Shown in pieces: positions 1 to 10,811 of a stretch of DNA of 64,000 bases (position 1 is its first letter; every line of letters starts with the position of its first letter). Position numbers and translations under genes: made by a program. The notes beneath the pieces were generated by a model. The model was given only the letters and a program-made list of their open reading frames with translations. It was not told the origin of the DNA and ran no database searches. Origin of the DNA: Burkholderia cenocepacia (GTDB taxonomy: Bacteria > Pseudomonadota > Gammaproteobacteria > Burkholderiales > Burkholderiaceae); contig NZ_UAQZ01000012.1 in NCBI RefSeq assembly GCF_900446215.1, positions 248,001-312,000 on the forward strand. Reading direction: 5' to 3'.

Positions 1-1225
1 GCGCGGGGCCGCTGCGGCGCTCGTCGCGCACGCGCCGGCGGGCGTCGCGATGCCGATGATCGCTGGCGGCGAAACGCGTGCCGCGCTCGGCGCGCTCGCG
101 CACGGCTGGCGGATGCGATTCCCGCTGCCGGTCGTCGCGGTGACGGGCAGCAACGGCAAGACGACCGTCAAGGAAATGATCGCGTCGATCTTCGCGGCGG
201 CGGTCGGTGCCGACGCGCGGCTCGCGACGGCCGGCAACCTGAACAACGATGTCGGCCTGCCGCTGACGCTGCTGCGCCTGTCGGCCGCGCATCGTCTCGC
301 GGTGATCGAGATCGGCATGAACCATCCGGGCGAAACCGAAGTCCTCGCGCGCCTCACCGCGCCGACGGTCGCGCTCGTCAACAACGCGCAGCGCGAGCAC
401 CAGGAATTCATGGCGACGGTCGAAGCCGTTGCGCTCGAACACGCGGCCGTGATCCACGCGCTGCCGCCGGACGGCGTCGCGGTGTTCCCGGCCGACGACG
501 CGTACGCGGGCATCTGGCGCGTCGCGGCAACCGGCAACCGGATCCTCGATTTCGCGCTGCACGACGCCGAACGGCAGAACGACGCACAGATCGTCGGTCG
601 CATGCACGGCGACGAACTCGCGATCGACACGCCGGCCGGCGCCGTCACGGTGCGGCTGCGTGCGCTCGGCGAGCACAACGCGCGTAACGCGCTGGCCGCG
701 ACGGCCGCGGCGCTCGGCGCCGGCGTCGCGCTGTCGGCGATCCGGCAGGGTCTCGAAGCGTTCGAACCGGTCAAGGGCCGGCTGCAGGTGAAGCCGGCGA
801 GCGTCGGCAGCCTCGCGGGCGCGACGGTCGTCGACGATACGTACAACGCGAACCCCGATTCGATGCGTGCGGCGATCGACGTGCTCGCCGCGCATCCGGC
901 GCCGCGTGTGCTGGTGATCGGCGACATGGGCGAAGTCGGCGACGAAGGGCCGGCATTCCACCGCGAGATCGGCGCGTACGCGCGCGAACGCGGGATCGAC
1001 GCGCTGTTCGCGCTCGGCGACGCGTCGCGCGACGCGTGCACGGCCTACGGCGACACCGCGCGCCATTTCGACGATGTCGGCGCGCTCGTGTCGGCGCTGC
1101 TCGCGGCCGGTTACGGCGCGCAGGCGACGGTGCTCGTGAAGGGCTCGCGGTACATGAAGATGGAGCGCGTGGTCGACGCGCTGACGAACCAACCCGCGGC
1201 GGGCACCGTGCCCGCCGCACACTGA
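1..1225 (+). CDS. murF: UDP-N-acetylmuramoyl-tripeptide--D-alanyl-D-alanine ligase MurF (5' end missing)
   Basis: Adds D-Ala-D-Ala to UDP-MurNAc-tripeptide, the last cytoplasmic step of the muropeptide precursor. The frame is open from base 2, so the gene starts upstream of the window; the first in-window ATG at 50 is internal, and roughly the first 60-80 residues are absent. The Mur-ligase P-loop GSNGKTT lies at bases 146-166, followed by the central-domain motif IEIGMN and the C-terminal-domain motif DDTYNANPDSM. It is first in the visible dcw run, 16 nt before mraY, with an AAGGAAGG-type ribosome site between them. Family identity is clear from the P-loop, motif order and position. Confidence 0.96.
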   Translation, partial: RGAAAALVAHAPAGVAMPMIAGGETRAALGALAHGWRMRFPLPVVAVTGSNGKTTVKEMIASIFAAAVGADARLATAGNLNNDVGLPLTLLRLSAAHRLAVIEIGMNHPGETEVLARLTAPTVALVNNAQREHQEFMATVEAVALEHAAVIHALPPDGVAVFPADDAYAGIWRVAATGNRILDFALHDAERQNDAQIVGRMHGDELAIDTPAGAVTVRLRALGEHNARNALAATAAALGAGVALSAIRQGLEAFEPVKGRLQVKPASVGSLAGATVVDDTYNANPDSMRAAIDVLAAHPAPRVLVIGDMGEVGDEGPAFHREIGAYARERGIDALFALGDASRDACTAYGDTARHFDDVGALVSALLAAGYGAQATVLVKGSRYMKMERVVDALTNQPAAGTVPAAH

Positions 1226-1241
1226 GTAGAAGGAAGGAAGC

Positions 1242-2411
1242 ATGCTGCTGGCGCTGGCGCAATGGCTGCAAGGAGACGCAAGCTTTTTGCGCTTGTTCAC
1301 GTACCTCACGTTCCGTGCGGTGATGGCCACCATCACCGCGCTGGGGATCGGGCTCGTGTGCGGACCGTGGGTGATCCGCAAGCTGACGCAAATGAAGGTC
1401 GGGCAGGCCGTGCGCAAGGACGGCCCGCAGACCCACCTCGTCAAGTCCGGCACGCCGACGATGGGCGGCGTGCTGATCCTGATCGGCATCGCGGTCGCGA
1501 CGCTGCTGTGGGGCGACCTGACGAACCGTTTCATCTGGATCGTGATGCTCGTGACGTTCGGTTTCGGCGTGATCGGCTGGGTCGACGATTACCGCAAGGT
1601 CGTCCACAAGGATCCGCGCGGGATGTCGTCGCGCGAGAAGTATTTCTGGCAATCGGTGATCGGGCTGTTCGCGGCCGTCTATCTCGCGTTCAGCGTGTCC
1701 GAGGCGAACAACGTGCGCGTGTTCGACCTGTTCATGGCGTGGGTGCGCAGCGGCCTGTCGATGGGGCTGCCGGCGCGCGCCGACCTGATGCTGCCGTTCC
1801 TGAAGTCGATCAGCTATCCGCTCGGCGTGTGGGGCTTCATCGTGCTGACCTACTTCGTGATCGTCGGCGCGAGCAACGCGGTGAACCTGACCGACGGGCT
1901 CGACGGCCTCGTGATCATGCCGGTCGTGCTCGTGGGCGCGTCGCTCGGTGTGTTCGCGTACGTGATGGGCAGCGCGGTCTATTCAAAATACCTGCTGTTC
2001 CCGCACATCCCGGGCGCGGGCGAACTGCTGATCTTCTGTTCCGCGATGGGCGGGGCCGGGCTCGCGTTCCTCTGGTACAACACGCACCCCGCGCAGGTAT
2101 TCATGGGCGACGTCGGCGCGCTGGCGCTCGGCGGCGCGCTCGGCACGGTCGCGGTGATCGTGCGCCAGGAAATCGTGCTGTTCATCATGGGCGGCATCTT
2201 CGTCGCGGAAACGCTGTCGGTGATGCTGCAGGTGTCGTGGTTCAAGTACACGAAGAAGCGTTACGGCGAAGGGCGGCGCCTGCTGAAGATGGCGCCGCTG
2301 CATCACCATTTCGAATTGTCCGGCTGGAAGGAAACGCAGGTGGTCGTGCGTTTCTGGATCATCACGCTGATGCTGTGCCTGTTCGGTCTGACCACCCTCA
2401 AGCTGCGGTAA
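1242..2411 (+). CDS. mraY: Phospho-N-acetylmuramoyl-pentapeptide-transferase MraY
   Basis: Polytopic inner-membrane enzyme that transfers phospho-MurNAc-pentapeptide to undecaprenyl phosphate, giving lipid I. At 389 aa it is the usual length for a betaproteobacterial MraY. Visible signatures are KSGTPTMGG near residue 67, the DDYRK aspartate pair near 115, NLTDGLDGL in the middle and the histidine-rich loop HHHFE near the C terminus. About ten hydrophobic helices alternate with these cytoplasmic loops. It lies between murF and murD, 16 nt from each neighbour, in one apparent operon. The ATG at 1242 follows a strong GAAGGAAGG Shine-Dalgarno sequence. Confidence 0.98.
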
Positions 2412-2427
2412 AGGAAAGGTAACAAGG

Positions 2428-3951
2428 ATGTCTGGCGAGATGTTTGGAGATCGGCAACGGCCGATGGTGCTCGTACTGGGGCTCGGGGAATCGGGTCTCG
2501 CGATCGCGCGATGGTGCGCGAGGCACGGGTGCCGGCTGCGTATTGCCGATACCCGCGAGGCGCCGCCGCACCTTGCCGCGCTGCAGGCCGAAGGCATCGA
2601 TGCGGAATTCGTCGGCGGGGCGTTCACGCCCGCGCTGCTCGATGGCGGTGTCGAGATCGTCGGGCTGAGCCCCGGCCTGTCGCCGCTCGAACCGGCGCTC
2701 GCCGCGCTGCTCGCCGCCGCGCACGAGCGCGGTGTCGCGGTATGGGGCGAGCTGGAATTCTTCGCGCAGGCGCTGCGCGCGCTCGGCACGAGCGGCTACC
2801 AGCCGAAGGTGCTCGCGATTACTGGCACCAACGGCAAGACCACGACGACGAGCCTCACGGGCCTGCTGTGCCAGCGTTCGGGCAAGAAGGTCGCCGTCGC
2901 GGGCAACATCAGCCCGGCGATGCTCGACCGGCTCGCGAGCGCGATCGACGACACCGCGCTGCCCGACGTATGGGTGCTCGAACTGTCGAGCTTCCAGCTC
3001 GAGACGGCACGCACGTTCGCGCCCGATGCGGCCGCGATCCTCAACATCACGCAGGACCACCTCGACTGGCACGGCAGCTTCGACGCGTACGCGCAGGCGA
3101 AGGGCCGGATCTTCGGCGCGACGACGACGCGCGTGCTGAACCGCGACGACGCGGCCGTGATGAAGTTCGCGCCCGTCGCCGGCGCGGCCGACGCGCCGCG
3201 CACGGTCACGTTCGGTCTGAACGAACCGACGCAGGACGGCGACTACGGCCTGTCGCGCGACAACGGCATCGCGTGGCTGGTGGAAGCCGTCGATCGCGAC
3301 GCGCCGGATGAAGCGACGACGACCCGCCGGCGCAAGCGCGACGCCGCGCATACGCCGGACATCGCGCAAAAGCGCCTGATGCCGGCCGACGCGCTGCGCA
3401 TCCGCGGGCTGCACAACGCGGCGAACGCGCTGGCCGCGTTCGCGCTCGCACGCGCGATCGACCTGCCGGCAGCGCCGCTGCTGCACGCACTGCGCGAATA
3501 CCGCGGCGAAGCGCATCGCGTCGAAGTGATCGCGACGATCGACGACGTGGACTACGTCGACGACAGCAAGGGCACGAACGTCGGCGCGACGGTGGCCGCG
3601 CTCGACGGGCTCGCGCAGAAGATCGTGCTGATCGCGGGCGGCGACGGCAAGGGGCAGGATTTCGCGCCGCTGGTCGCGCCGGTCGCGCGCTGGTGCCGCG
3701 CGGTGATGCTGATCGGCCGCGACGCGCCGGCGATCCGCGACACGCTCGCCGAAACCGGCGTGCCGCTCGTGGACCACGCGACGCTCGAAGGCGCGGTGCA
3801 CGCGGCGGCCGACCTGGCTGAGCCGGGCGATGCGGTGCTGTTGTCGCCTGCATGCGCGAGCCTCGACATGTTCACGAACTACGCCCATCGCGCGGAAGTG
3901 TTCCGCGCGGCGGTCGACGAAATCGCCATCGACAAAGGAGCGACGCCATGA
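2428..3951 (+). CDS. murD: UDP-N-acetylmuramoylalanine--D-glutamate ligase MurD
   Basis: Cytoplasmic ligase adding D-glutamate to UDP-MurNAc-L-Ala. The N-terminal dinucleotide-binding-like motif LGLGESG is at about residues 17-23 and the ATP P-loop GTNGKTT at 133-139. The C-terminal domain carries DDSKGTN and a GGDGKGQDF loop. At 507 aa it is longer than the roughly 440 aa of E. coli MurD. Part of the excess is a basic, low-complexity stretch around residues 290-315 (TTTRRRKRD and following) before the [10 protein letters not shown] segment. Its stop overlaps the ftsW start (ATGA at 3948-3951), suggesting translational coupling. Confidence 0.97.
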   Translation: MSGEMFGDRQRPMVLVLGLGESGLAIARWCARHGCRLRIADTREAPPHLAALQAEGIDAEFVGGAFTPALLDGGVEIVGLSPGLSPLEPALAALLAAAHERGVAVWGELEFFAQALRALGTSGYQPKVLAITGTNGKTTTTSLTGLLCQRSGKKVAVAGNISPAMLDRLASAIDDTALPDVWVLELSSFQLETARTFAPDAAAILNITQDHLDWHGSFDAYAQAKGRIFGATTTRVLNRDDAAVMKFAPVAGAADAPRTVTFGLNEPTQDGDYGLSRDNGIAWLVEAVDRDAPDEATTTRRRKRDAAHTPDIAQKRLMPADALRIRGLHNAANALAAFALARAIDLPAAPLLHALREYRGEAHRVEVIATIDDVDYVDDSKGTNVGATVAALDGLAQKIVLIAGGDGKGQDFAPLVAPVARWCRAVMLIGRDAPAIRDTLAETGVPLVDHATLEGAVHAAADLAEPGDAVLLSPACASLDMFTNYAHRAEVFRAAVDEIAIDKGATP

Positions 3952-5231
3952 GCTGGTCCGATCGCCTCGTCTCCCGTTTCAACGACCGGCGCGACACCGG
4001 CGGCAATGCCGCGGGCGGCCGCGTCGCGTCGGCCACGCGCGCCGCGACGGGCGGCCTCGCGAGCGTCGTCAACGGCGTGCGCCCGAGCCGTTCGCGGATG
4101 CTCGATTTCGACTATTCGCTGCTGTGGGTCGCGATCGCGCTGCTGGGGCTCGGCGTCGTGATGGTGTATTCGGCGTCGATCGCGATGCCCGATTCGCCGA
4201 AATACGCGTCGTATCACGACTACGCGTTCCTGATGCGCCACTGCGTGTCGCTCACCGTCGCGTTCATCGCGGCGGTTCTCGCGTTCCGCGTGCCGGTGTC
4301 GACCTGGGACAAGTACGCGCCGCATCTTTTCCTGATCGCACTGGTCGGCCTCGTGATCGTGCTGATCCCGCATGTCGGCAAGGGCGTGAACGGTGCGCGC
4401 CGCTGGATTCCGCTCGGCATCACCAACATGCAGCCGTCGGAAATCATGAAGCTCGCGGTGACGATCTACGCGGCGAACTACACGGTGCGCAAGCAGGAAT
4501 ACATGCAGAGCTTCGCGAAGGGCTTCCTGCCGATGGCGTTCGCGGTCGGCCTGGTCGGCGCGCTGCTGCTGCTCGAGCCCGACATGGGCGCGTTCATGGT
4601 GGTCGCCGCGATCGCGATGGGCGTGCTGTTCCTCGGCGGCGTGAACGGCAAGCTGTTCGGCGGCCTCGTCGCGACGGCGGTCGGCACGTTCACGATGCTC
4701 GTGTGGCTGTCGCCGTGGCGTCGCGAGCGGATCTTCGCGTATCTCGATCCGTGGGACGAGCGCTATGCGCAGGGCAAGGCCTACCAGCTCACGCACTCGC
4801 TGATCGCGTTTGGCCGCGGCGAGTGGTTCGGCGTCGGCCTCGGTGGCAGCGTCGAGAAGCTGAATTACCTGCCGGAAGCGCATACCGACTTCATCCTCGC
4901 GGTGATCGGCGAGGAGCTCGGCTTCGTCGGCGTGCTGGTCGTGATCCTGCTGTTCTACTGGATCGTGCGCCGCGCGTTCGAGATCGGCCGTCAGGCGCTC
5001 GCGCTCGATCGCACGTTCGCGGGCCTGATGGCGAAGGGCATCGGCATCTGGTTCGGCGCGCAGACGTTCATCAACATGGGCGTGAATCTCGGCTTGCTGC
5101 CGACCAAGGGCCTGACGCTGCCGCTCGTGAGCTACGGCGGCTCCGGCATCCTGCTGAACTGCGTCGCGCTCGCGGTGTTGCTGCGGGTCGACTACGAGAA
5201 CCGGGTGCTGATGCGCGGAGGGAAGGTATGA
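3948..5231 (+). CDS. ftsW: Peptidoglycan glycosyltransferase FtsW (SEDS family)
   Basis: Septal lipid II polymerase working with PBP3 (FtsI) in the divisome. I chose ATG 3948 (427 aa) because it follows AAAGGAG at 3934-3940 and overlaps the murD stop; the frame is open further upstream but that part lies inside murD. Residues 1-45 are a polar cytoplasmic tail, followed by about ten membrane helices. SEDS hallmarks include QPSEIMK, the LEPDMG motif and the C-terminal [10 protein letters not shown]. It also overlaps murG by ATGA at 5228-5231. Confidence 0.96.
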   Translation: MSWSDRLVSRFNDRRDTGGNAAGGRVASATRAATGGLASVVNGVRPSRSRMLDFDYSLLWVAIALLGLGVVMVYSASIAMPDSPKYASYHDYAFLMRHCVSLTVAFIAAVLAFRVPVSTWDKYAPHLFLIALVGLVIVLIPHVGKGVNGARRWIPLGITNMQPSEIMKLAVTIYAANYTVRKQEYMQSFAKGFLPMAFAVGLVGALLLLEPDMGAFMVVAAIAMGVLFLGGVNGKLFGGLVATAVGTFTMLVWLSPWRRERIFAYLDPWDERYAQGKAYQLTHSLIAFGRGEWFGVGLGGSVEKLNYLPEAHTDFILAVIGEELGFVGVLVVILLFYWIVRRAFEIGRQALALDRTFAGLMAKGIGIWFGAQTFINMGVNLGLLPTKGLTLPLVSYGGSGILLNCVALAVLLRVDYENRVLMRGGKV

Positions 5232-6331
5232 CCGCGTCGCAACGCACGCTGATGGTGATGGCAGGCGGCACCGGGGGCCACGTGTTCCCGGGGCTCGCGG
5301 TCGCGCACCGGATGGAAGCGGCGGGCTGGCGCGTCGTATGGCTTGGCAATCCGGCCGGGATGGAAGCGACGCTCGTGCCGAAGCACGGTATTCCGATGGA
5401 GTACGTGCGGTTCGGCGGGCTGCGCGGCAAGGGCCTGAAGACCAAGCTGACGCTGCCGGTCAACCTGCTGCGCGCATGCTGGCAGAGCCTCGGCGCGCTG
5501 CGCCGCGTGCGGCCCGACGTCGTGCTCGGGATGGGCGGCTACATCACGTTTCCGGCGGGCGTGATGACCGCGCTGTCGGGGCGTCCGCTCGTGCTGCATG
5601 AACAGAATTCGATCGCGGGCCTCACGAACAAGGTGCTCGCGAAACTCGCGAAGCGCGTGCTCGTCGCATTCCCCGGCGCGCTGCCGCACGCGGAATGGAC
5701 GGGTAACCCGATTCGCGCGGAACTCGCGCACACGGAACCGCCCCAGGCACGCTATGCGTCGCGCGGCGGCCCGCTGAACGTGCTGGTCGTCGGCGGCAGC
5801 CTCGGGGCGGCCGCGCTGAACGAAGTCGTGCCGCGCGCGCTGGCGCTGCTGGCGCCGGGCGAGCGTCCGCGCGTCGTGCACCAGGCCGGCGTGAAGCACA
5901 TCGAGGCACTGAAGGCGAATTACGAAGCGGCCGGTTTCGCGGCCGGCGAGGACGTGCGGCTCGTGCCGTTCATCGACGACATGGCGGCCGCGTATGCGGC
6001 GGCGGATCTGGTGATCTGCCGGTCGGGCGCGATGACGGTGTCGGAGATCGCGGCGGTGGGCGTGGCGGCGCTGTTCGTGCCGTTCCCGCATGCGGTCGAC
6101 GATCACCAGACGACCAACGCCGCGTTTCTCGCCGATGCGGGCGCGGCCGTGCTGGTGCAACAACGCGACCTGTCGGCGGAACTGCTCGCCGACTGGCTGC
6201 GCGGCCAGTCGCGGGCCTCGCTCGCGGACATGGCGGAACGTTCGCGCTCGCTCGCGAAGCCCGAGGCTACCGACGAAGTCGCGCGCGTCTGCGCGAAGGC
6301 GGCCGGCGCGAACCTGGAACAACTGCAATGA
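5228..6331 (+). CDS. murG: UDP-GlcNAc--MurNAc-pentapeptide-PP-undecaprenol GlcNAc transferase MurG
   Basis: Membrane-associated GT-B enzyme converting lipid I to lipid II. The start at 5228 gives 367 aa and overlaps the ftsW stop; a much longer open frame upstream is only the shadow of ftsW and murD. The glycine loop GGTGGH (residues 13-18) binds the lipid diphosphate. The second Rossmann domain shows VVGGSLGA, and the donor-sugar segment [10 protein letters not shown] is followed by FPHAVDDHQ. The last codons overlap murC by ATGA (6328-6331). Confidence 0.97.
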   Translation: MTASQRTLMVMAGGTGGHVFPGLAVAHRMEAAGWRVVWLGNPAGMEATLVPKHGIPMEYVRFGGLRGKGLKTKLTLPVNLLRACWQSLGALRRVRPDVVLGMGGYITFPAGVMTALSGRPLVLHEQNSIAGLTNKVLAKLAKRVLVAFPGALPHAEWTGNPIRAELAHTEPPQARYASRGGPLNVLVVGGSLGAAALNEVVPRALALLAPGERPRVVHQAGVKHIEALKANYEAAGFAAGEDVRLVPFIDDMAAAYAAADLVICRSGAMTVSEIAAVGVAALFVPFPHAVDDHQTTNAAFLADAGAAVLVQQRDLSAELLADWLRGQSRASLADMAERSRSLAKPEATDEVARVCAKAAGANLEQLQ

Positions 6332-7725
6332 AACACATCGTCAAACACATTCATTTCGTCGGGATCGGCGGCGCGGGGATGAGCGGCATCGCCGAAGTGC
6401 TGGCCAACCTCGGCTACGCGGTCAGCGGCTCGGACCTGTCGCGCAATGCGGTGACCGACCGGCTCGAAGCGCTGGGCGCGCGGATCGCGATCGGTCACGA
6501 CGCGGCGAACATCGAGGGCGCGAACGCGGTCGTCGTGTCGACGGCCGTGCGCTCCGACAACCCGGAAGTGCTGGCCGCGCGCGCGAAGCGCGTGCCGATC
6601 GTGCAGCGCGCGGTGATGCTGGCGGAGCTGATGCGCCTGAAGCAGGGAATCGCGATCGCCGGCACGCACGGCAAGACCACGACGACGAGCCTCGTCGCGA
6701 GCGTGCTCGCGGCGGGCGGGCTGGACCCGACCTTCGTGATCGGCGGCCGGCTGATCAGCGCCGGCGCGAACGCGCGGCTCGGCACGGGCGACTTCATCGT
6801 CGCCGAGGCCGACGAGTCGGATGCGTCGTTCCTGAACCTGTATCCGGTGATCGAAGTCATCACGAACATCGATGCCGACCACATGGACACCTACGGCCAC
6901 GATTTCGCGCGGCTCAAGCAGGCGTTCATCGAATTCACGCAGCGCCTGCCGTTCTACGGCAGCGCGGTGGTGTGCGTCGACGATCCGAACGTGCGGCAGA
7001 TCATCCCGTTCATCTCGAAGCCGGTCGTGCGCTACGGCCTGTCGCCGGACGCGCAGGTGCGCGCGGAAGACATCGACGCGCGCGACGGCCGGATGCATTT
7101 CACGGTGATCCGCGAAGGGCGCGCGCCGCTCGCGGTGGTGCTGAACATGCCGGGCCTGCACAACGTGCAGAACGCGCTCGCGGCGATCGCGATCGCGACC
7201 GATCTCGGCGTGTCGGACGACGCGATCCAGCTGGCGCTGGCGGAGTTCAACGGTGTCGGCCGGCGCTTCCAGCGCTACGGCGAGGTGCCGAGCGCGGACG
7301 GCGGCCAGTACACGCTGATCGACGACTACGGCCATCACCCGGTCGAGATGGCGGCGACGATCGCGGCCGCGCGCGGAGCGTTCCCGGGCCGCCGCCTCGT
7401 GCTGGCGTTCCAGCCGCACCGCTATACGCGCACACGCGACTGCTTCGACGATTTCGTCAACGTGCTGTCGACCGTCGATGCGCTGGTGCTGACCGAAGTT
7501 TATGCGGCCGGCGAGGCCGCGATCCCGACGGCCAGCGGCGACGCATTGTCGCGCGCGCTGCGCGCGGCGGGCAAGGTTGACCCGGTGTTCGTCGCGACGG
7601 TCGACGACGTGCCGGACGCATTGGCGAAGGTCGCCCGGAACGGCGACGTGGTGATCACGATGGGAGCGGGTTCGATCGGCGGCGTGCCGGCGAAGCTCGT
7701 GCAACACATTCAACAGAAGGCATGA
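6328..7725 (+). CDS. murC: UDP-N-acetylmuramate--L-alanine ligase MurC
   Basis: Adds L-alanine to UDP-MurNAc, the first amino-acid ligation of the stem peptide. The 465-aa protein opens with GIGGAGMSG (residues 12-20), has the ATP P-loop GTHGKTTT at 112-119 and the conserved DDYGHHP near residue 332. A second protein of the same family, Mpl, is encoded at 54340 and differs by accepting whole recycled tripeptide. There is no strong ribosome site, so the ATGA overlap with murG probably feeds translation. One nucleotide separates its stop from the ddlB ATG. Confidence 0.97.
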   Translation: MKHIVKHIHFVGIGGAGMSGIAEVLANLGYAVSGSDLSRNAVTDRLEALGARIAIGHDAANIEGANAVVVSTAVRSDNPEVLAARAKRVPIVQRAVMLAELMRLKQGIAIAGTHGKTTTTSLVASVLAAGGLDPTFVIGGRLISAGANARLGTGDFIVAEADESDASFLNLYPVIEVITNIDADHMDTYGHDFARLKQAFIEFTQRLPFYGSAVVCVDDPNVRQIIPFISKPVVRYGLSPDAQVRAEDIDARDGRMHFTVIREGRAPLAVVLNMPGLHNVQNALAAIAIATDLGVSDDAIQLALAEFNGVGRRFQRYGEVPSADGGQYTLIDDYGHHPVEMAATIAAARGAFPGRRLVLAFQPHRYTRTRDCFDDFVNVLSTVDALVLTEVYAAGEAAIPTASGDALSRALRAAGKVDPVFVATVDDVPDALAKVARNGDVVITMGAGSIGGVPAKLVQHIQQKA

Positions 7726-7726
7726 C

Positions 7727-8668
7727 ATGAGCGGGATCGATCCGAAACGTTTCGGCAAGGTGGCAGTGTTGTTCGGCGGGGAATCCGCCGAGCGCGAGGT
7801 GTCGCTCACCTCGGGCCGCCTCGTGCTGCAGGGCCTGCGTGACGCGGGCGTCGACGCGCATCCGTTCGACCCGGCCGAGCGGCCGCTGTCGGCGCTGAAG
7901 GACGAAGGCTTCGTGCGCGCGTTCAACGCGCTGCACGGTGGCTACGGCGAGAACGGCCAGATCCAGGGCGCGCTCGATTTCTACGGGATCCGCTACACGG
8001 GTAGCGGCGTGCTCGGGTCGGCGCTCGGCCTCGACAAGTTCCGCACGAAGCTCGTGTGGCAGCAGACGGGCGTGCCGACGCCGCCGTTCGAGACGGTGAT
8101 GCGCGGCGACGACCTGGCCGCGCGCGCGACCGACATCGTCGCGAAGCTCGGTCTGCCGCTGTTCGTGAAGCCGGCGAGCGAGGGCTCGAGCGTCGCGGTG
8201 CTGAAGGTGAAGACGGCCGACGCGCTGCCGGCCGCGCTCGAGGAAGCCGCGACGCACGACAAGATCGTGATCGTCGAGAAGAGCATCGAAGGCGGCGGCG
8301 AATACACCGCGTGCATCGCCGGCGATCTCGATCTGCCGCTGATCAAGATCGTGCCGGCGGGCGAGTTCTACGACTACCACGCGAAGTACGTCGCCGACGA
8401 TACGCAATACCTGATCCCGTGCGGCCTGCCGGCGCAACAGGAAGCGGAACTGAAGCGCATCGCGCGCCGCGCGTTCGACGTGCTCGGCTGCACCGACTGG
8501 GGCCGCGCGGATTTCATGCTCGACGCGGCCGGCAATGCGTATTTCCTGGAAGTGAACACGGCCCCCGGGATGACCGACCACTCGCTGCCGCCGAAGGCCG
8601 CGCGCGCGGTCGGCATCAGCTATTCGGAGCTGGTCGTGAAGGTGCTGTCGCTCACGCTCAACGACTGA
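7727..8668 (+). CDS. ddlB: D-alanine--D-alanine ligase (DdlB)
   Basis: ATP-grasp ligase supplying the D-Ala-D-Ala used by MurF. At 313 aa it has the normal length. Visible elements are the N-terminal [11 protein letters not shown], the HGGYGENG segment, the ATP-binding PASEGSSV loop and the C-terminal metal/ATP-binding segment ending EVNTAPGMT. The gene lies one nucleotide after murC and 19 nt before ftsQ, inside the dcw operon, matching the ddlB (division-cluster) paralogue rather than a stand-alone ddlA. Confidence 0.96.
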   Translation: MSGIDPKRFGKVAVLFGGESAEREVSLTSGRLVLQGLRDAGVDAHPFDPAERPLSALKDEGFVRAFNALHGGYGENGQIQGALDFYGIRYTGSGVLGSALGLDKFRTKLVWQQTGVPTPPFETVMRGDDLAARATDIVAKLGLPLFVKPASEGSSVAVLKVKTADALPAALEEAATHDKIVIVEKSIEGGGEYTACIAGDLDLPLIKIVPAGEFYDYHAKYVADDTQYLIPCGLPAQQEAELKRIARRAFDVLGCTDWGRADFMLDAAGNAYFLEVNTAPGMTDHSLPPKAARAVGISYSELVVKVLSLTLND

Positions 8669-8687
8669 CGCAGGAACGGAACGACGT

Positions 8688-9440
8688 ATGTGGAACAACG
8701 TTCGCCAACTCAACCTTGCCGCCAGCGCGCTGTACGCGCTGCTGCTGCTCGTGTTGGCGGCGGCCGGCTGCTACTGGCTGATCCAGCGCCCGACGTTCGC
8801 GCTGCGGGAAATCCGGATCGACGGCGATACCGAGCACATCAACTCGCCGACGGTGCGCGCGGGCGTGGTCGGCCGGCTGAAGGGCAATTTCTTCACGGTC
8901 GATCTCGATACGGCGCGCGCGGCGTTCGAGCAGATGCCGTGGGTGCGTCACGCGAGCGTGCGCCGGGTGTGGCCGAATGCGCTGGCTGTCACGCTCGAGG
9001 AGTACAAACCGCTCGGGACCTGGGGCAGCGATCAGCTGGTGAGCGTCGACGGCGAGCTGTTCACCGCGAACCAGGGCGAGCTGGAGCAGGAACTGCCGGC
9101 GTTCGACGGCCCGGAAGGCAGCGCGAAGGAAGTCGTCACGCGGTATCGCGACTTCGGGAAATGGTTTGCGCCGCTGAAGGCGGCGCCGGAAGAAGTGACG
9201 CTGTCGGCGCGGTACGCGTGGACGGTGAAGCTGTCGAACGGCATGCAGGTGGAACTGGGCAAGGAACGCAACAGCGACACGCTGCATGACCGGAGCCAGC
9301 GCCTGGTCGCCGCGTGGCCGGCCGTCACGGAGCGTTGGGGCAACGACATCGAGTACGCGGACCTGCGTTATCCGAACGGATTCGCGATTCGCGCGGCAGG
9401 CATGCGGTTCCTGACCGATACCGACAAGCGCAAGAAGTAA
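8688..9440 (+). CDS. ftsQ: Cell division protein FtsQ
   Basis: Bitopic divisome scaffold that recruits FtsB and FtsL. The 250-aa protein has a short cytoplasmic N terminus, one membrane helix at about residues 10-33 and a periplasmic POTRA domain starting near FALREIRIDGD. The POTRA domain is followed by the typical WVRHASVRRVWPN segment and the FtsQ beta domain. An AGGAACGG ribosome site precedes the ATG. It stands between ddlB and ftsA, as in most proteobacterial dcw clusters. Confidence 0.95.
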   Translation: MWNNVRQLNLAASALYALLLLVLAAAGCYWLIQRPTFALREIRIDGDTEHINSPTVRAGVVGRLKGNFFTVDLDTARAAFEQMPWVRHASVRRVWPNALAVTLEEYKPLGTWGSDQLVSVDGELFTANQGELEQELPAFDGPEGSAKEVVTRYRDFGKWFAPLKAAPEEVTLSARYAWTVKLSNGMQVELGKERNSDTLHDRSQRLVAAWPAVTERWGNDIEYADLRYPNGFAIRAAGMRFLTDTDKRKK

Positions 9441-9466
9441 CGAGAGATCACACGCAAGAGCACTTT

Positions 9467-10699
9467 ATGAGCAAAGACTACAAGGATCTGCTGGTTTCCC
9501 TCGACATCGGCACGTCGAAGGTGGTGGCCATCGTCGCCGAGCTGAAGGGCGAGGGTCACTACGAGGTGATCGGTCTCGGCCAGAGCGAGTCGAAGGGTCT
9601 GAAGAAAGGTGTGGTGGTCAACATCGAGGCCACCGTGCAGTCGATCCAGCGCGCGCTTGAGGAAGCCGAGCTGATGGCCGACTGCAAGATCACCAACGTG
9701 TTTACGGGGATCGCGGGCAGCCACATCCGCAGCTTCAACTCGAGCGGGATGGTCGCGATCAAGGACAAGGAAGTCACGCAGACGGACGTCGCGCGCGTGA
9801 TCGAGACCGCGAAGGCGATCAACATCCCGACCGACCAGCAGGTGCTGCACATCCTCACGCAGGAATTCATCATCGACGGCCAGGAAGACGTGCGCGAGCC
9901 GATCGGGATGAGCGGCATCCGGCTGGAAGTGAAGGTGCACATCGTGACGGGCGCGGTGAGCGCCGCGCAGAACATCGTCAAGTGCGTGCGCCGCTGCGGG
10001 CTGGAAGTGAACGACCTGATCCTGCAGCCGCTCGCGTCGTCGCTGGCGGTGCTGACGGAAGACGAGAAGGATCTCGGCGTGGTGCTGGTCGACATCGGCG
10101 GCGGCACGACGGACATCGCGATCTTCGCCGAAGGCGCGATCCGTCATACGGCCGTGATCCCGATCGCCGGCGACCAGATCACGAGCGACATCGCGATGGC
10201 GCTGCGCACGCCGACGCCGGACGCGGAAGACATCAAGGTCGGCTACGGGATCGCGAAGCAGGCGCTCGCCGATCCGGACGAAATGGTCGAAGTGCCGGGC
10301 CTCGGCGAACGCGGCCCGCGCACGCTGTCGCGCCAGGCGCTCGCGGCGGTGATCGAGCCGCGCGTCGAGGAACTGTTCTCGCTCGTGCAGCAGGTCGTGC
10401 GCGAGTCCGGTTATGAAGAACTCCTGAGCTCCGGCGTGGTCATTACCGGCGGTGCCTCGATGATGCCGGGCATGGTCGAGCTCGGCGAAGACATTTTCCT
10501 GAAACCGGTGCGCATCGGCGCGCCGGAATACGCAGGCGGCCTGTCCGACGTCGTGCGCAATCCGCGCTACTCGACGGCGATGGGGCTGCTCGTCGAAGGC
10601 AGTGCGCAGCGCATGCGCGGCCGCAAGGTCGCCGTGCAGTCCGGCAACGCGGGGCAGGTGTTCTCGCGGATGAAGGAATGGTTCCTGAGCAACTTCTGA
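9467..10699 (+). CDS. ftsA: Cell division protein FtsA
   Basis: Actin-like ATPase that tethers FtsZ to the membrane and relays activation to FtsW/FtsI. The start at 9467 gives 410 aa beginning MSKDYKDLL; the open frame runs back into ftsQ but without family similarity. ATPase motifs are LDIGTSKVVA near residue 13, VDIGGGTTDIA in the middle and ITGGASMMPG near the C-terminal third. The last residues, RMKEWFLSNF, form the amphipathic membrane-targeting helix. It is 26 nt after ftsQ and 112 nt before ftsZ. Confidence 0.97.
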   Translation: MSKDYKDLLVSLDIGTSKVVAIVAELKGEGHYEVIGLGQSESKGLKKGVVVNIEATVQSIQRALEEAELMADCKITNVFTGIAGSHIRSFNSSGMVAIKDKEVTQTDVARVIETAKAINIPTDQQVLHILTQEFIIDGQEDVREPIGMSGIRLEVKVHIVTGAVSAAQNIVKCVRRCGLEVNDLILQPLASSLAVLTEDEKDLGVVLVDIGGGTTDIAIFAEGAIRHTAVIPIAGDQITSDIAMALRTPTPDAEDIKVGYGIAKQALADPDEMVEVPGLGERGPRTLSRQALAAVIEPRVEELFSLVQQVVRESGYEELLSSGVVITGGASMMPGMVELGEDIFLKPVRIGAPEYAGGLSDVVRNPRYSTAMGLLVEGSAQRMRGRKVAVQSGNAGQVFSRMKEWFLSNF

Positions 10700-10811
10700 C
10701 AAACCGAATCGAAATTCGCGCTGGTGCCGGCGGCTGGCGCGCGACAGGGGGTTGCCCGATCTCCTGCCGAATAACGGCCGAGTAGCAGTCATTCTCTTGA
10801 CGGAGGCAACA

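Noticed and set aside
3830..5230. Upstream in-frame extension of murG
   Set aside because: The translation within murD and ftsW is Arg-rich shadow; the MurG start overlaps the ftsW stop and begins at the glycine-loop region.
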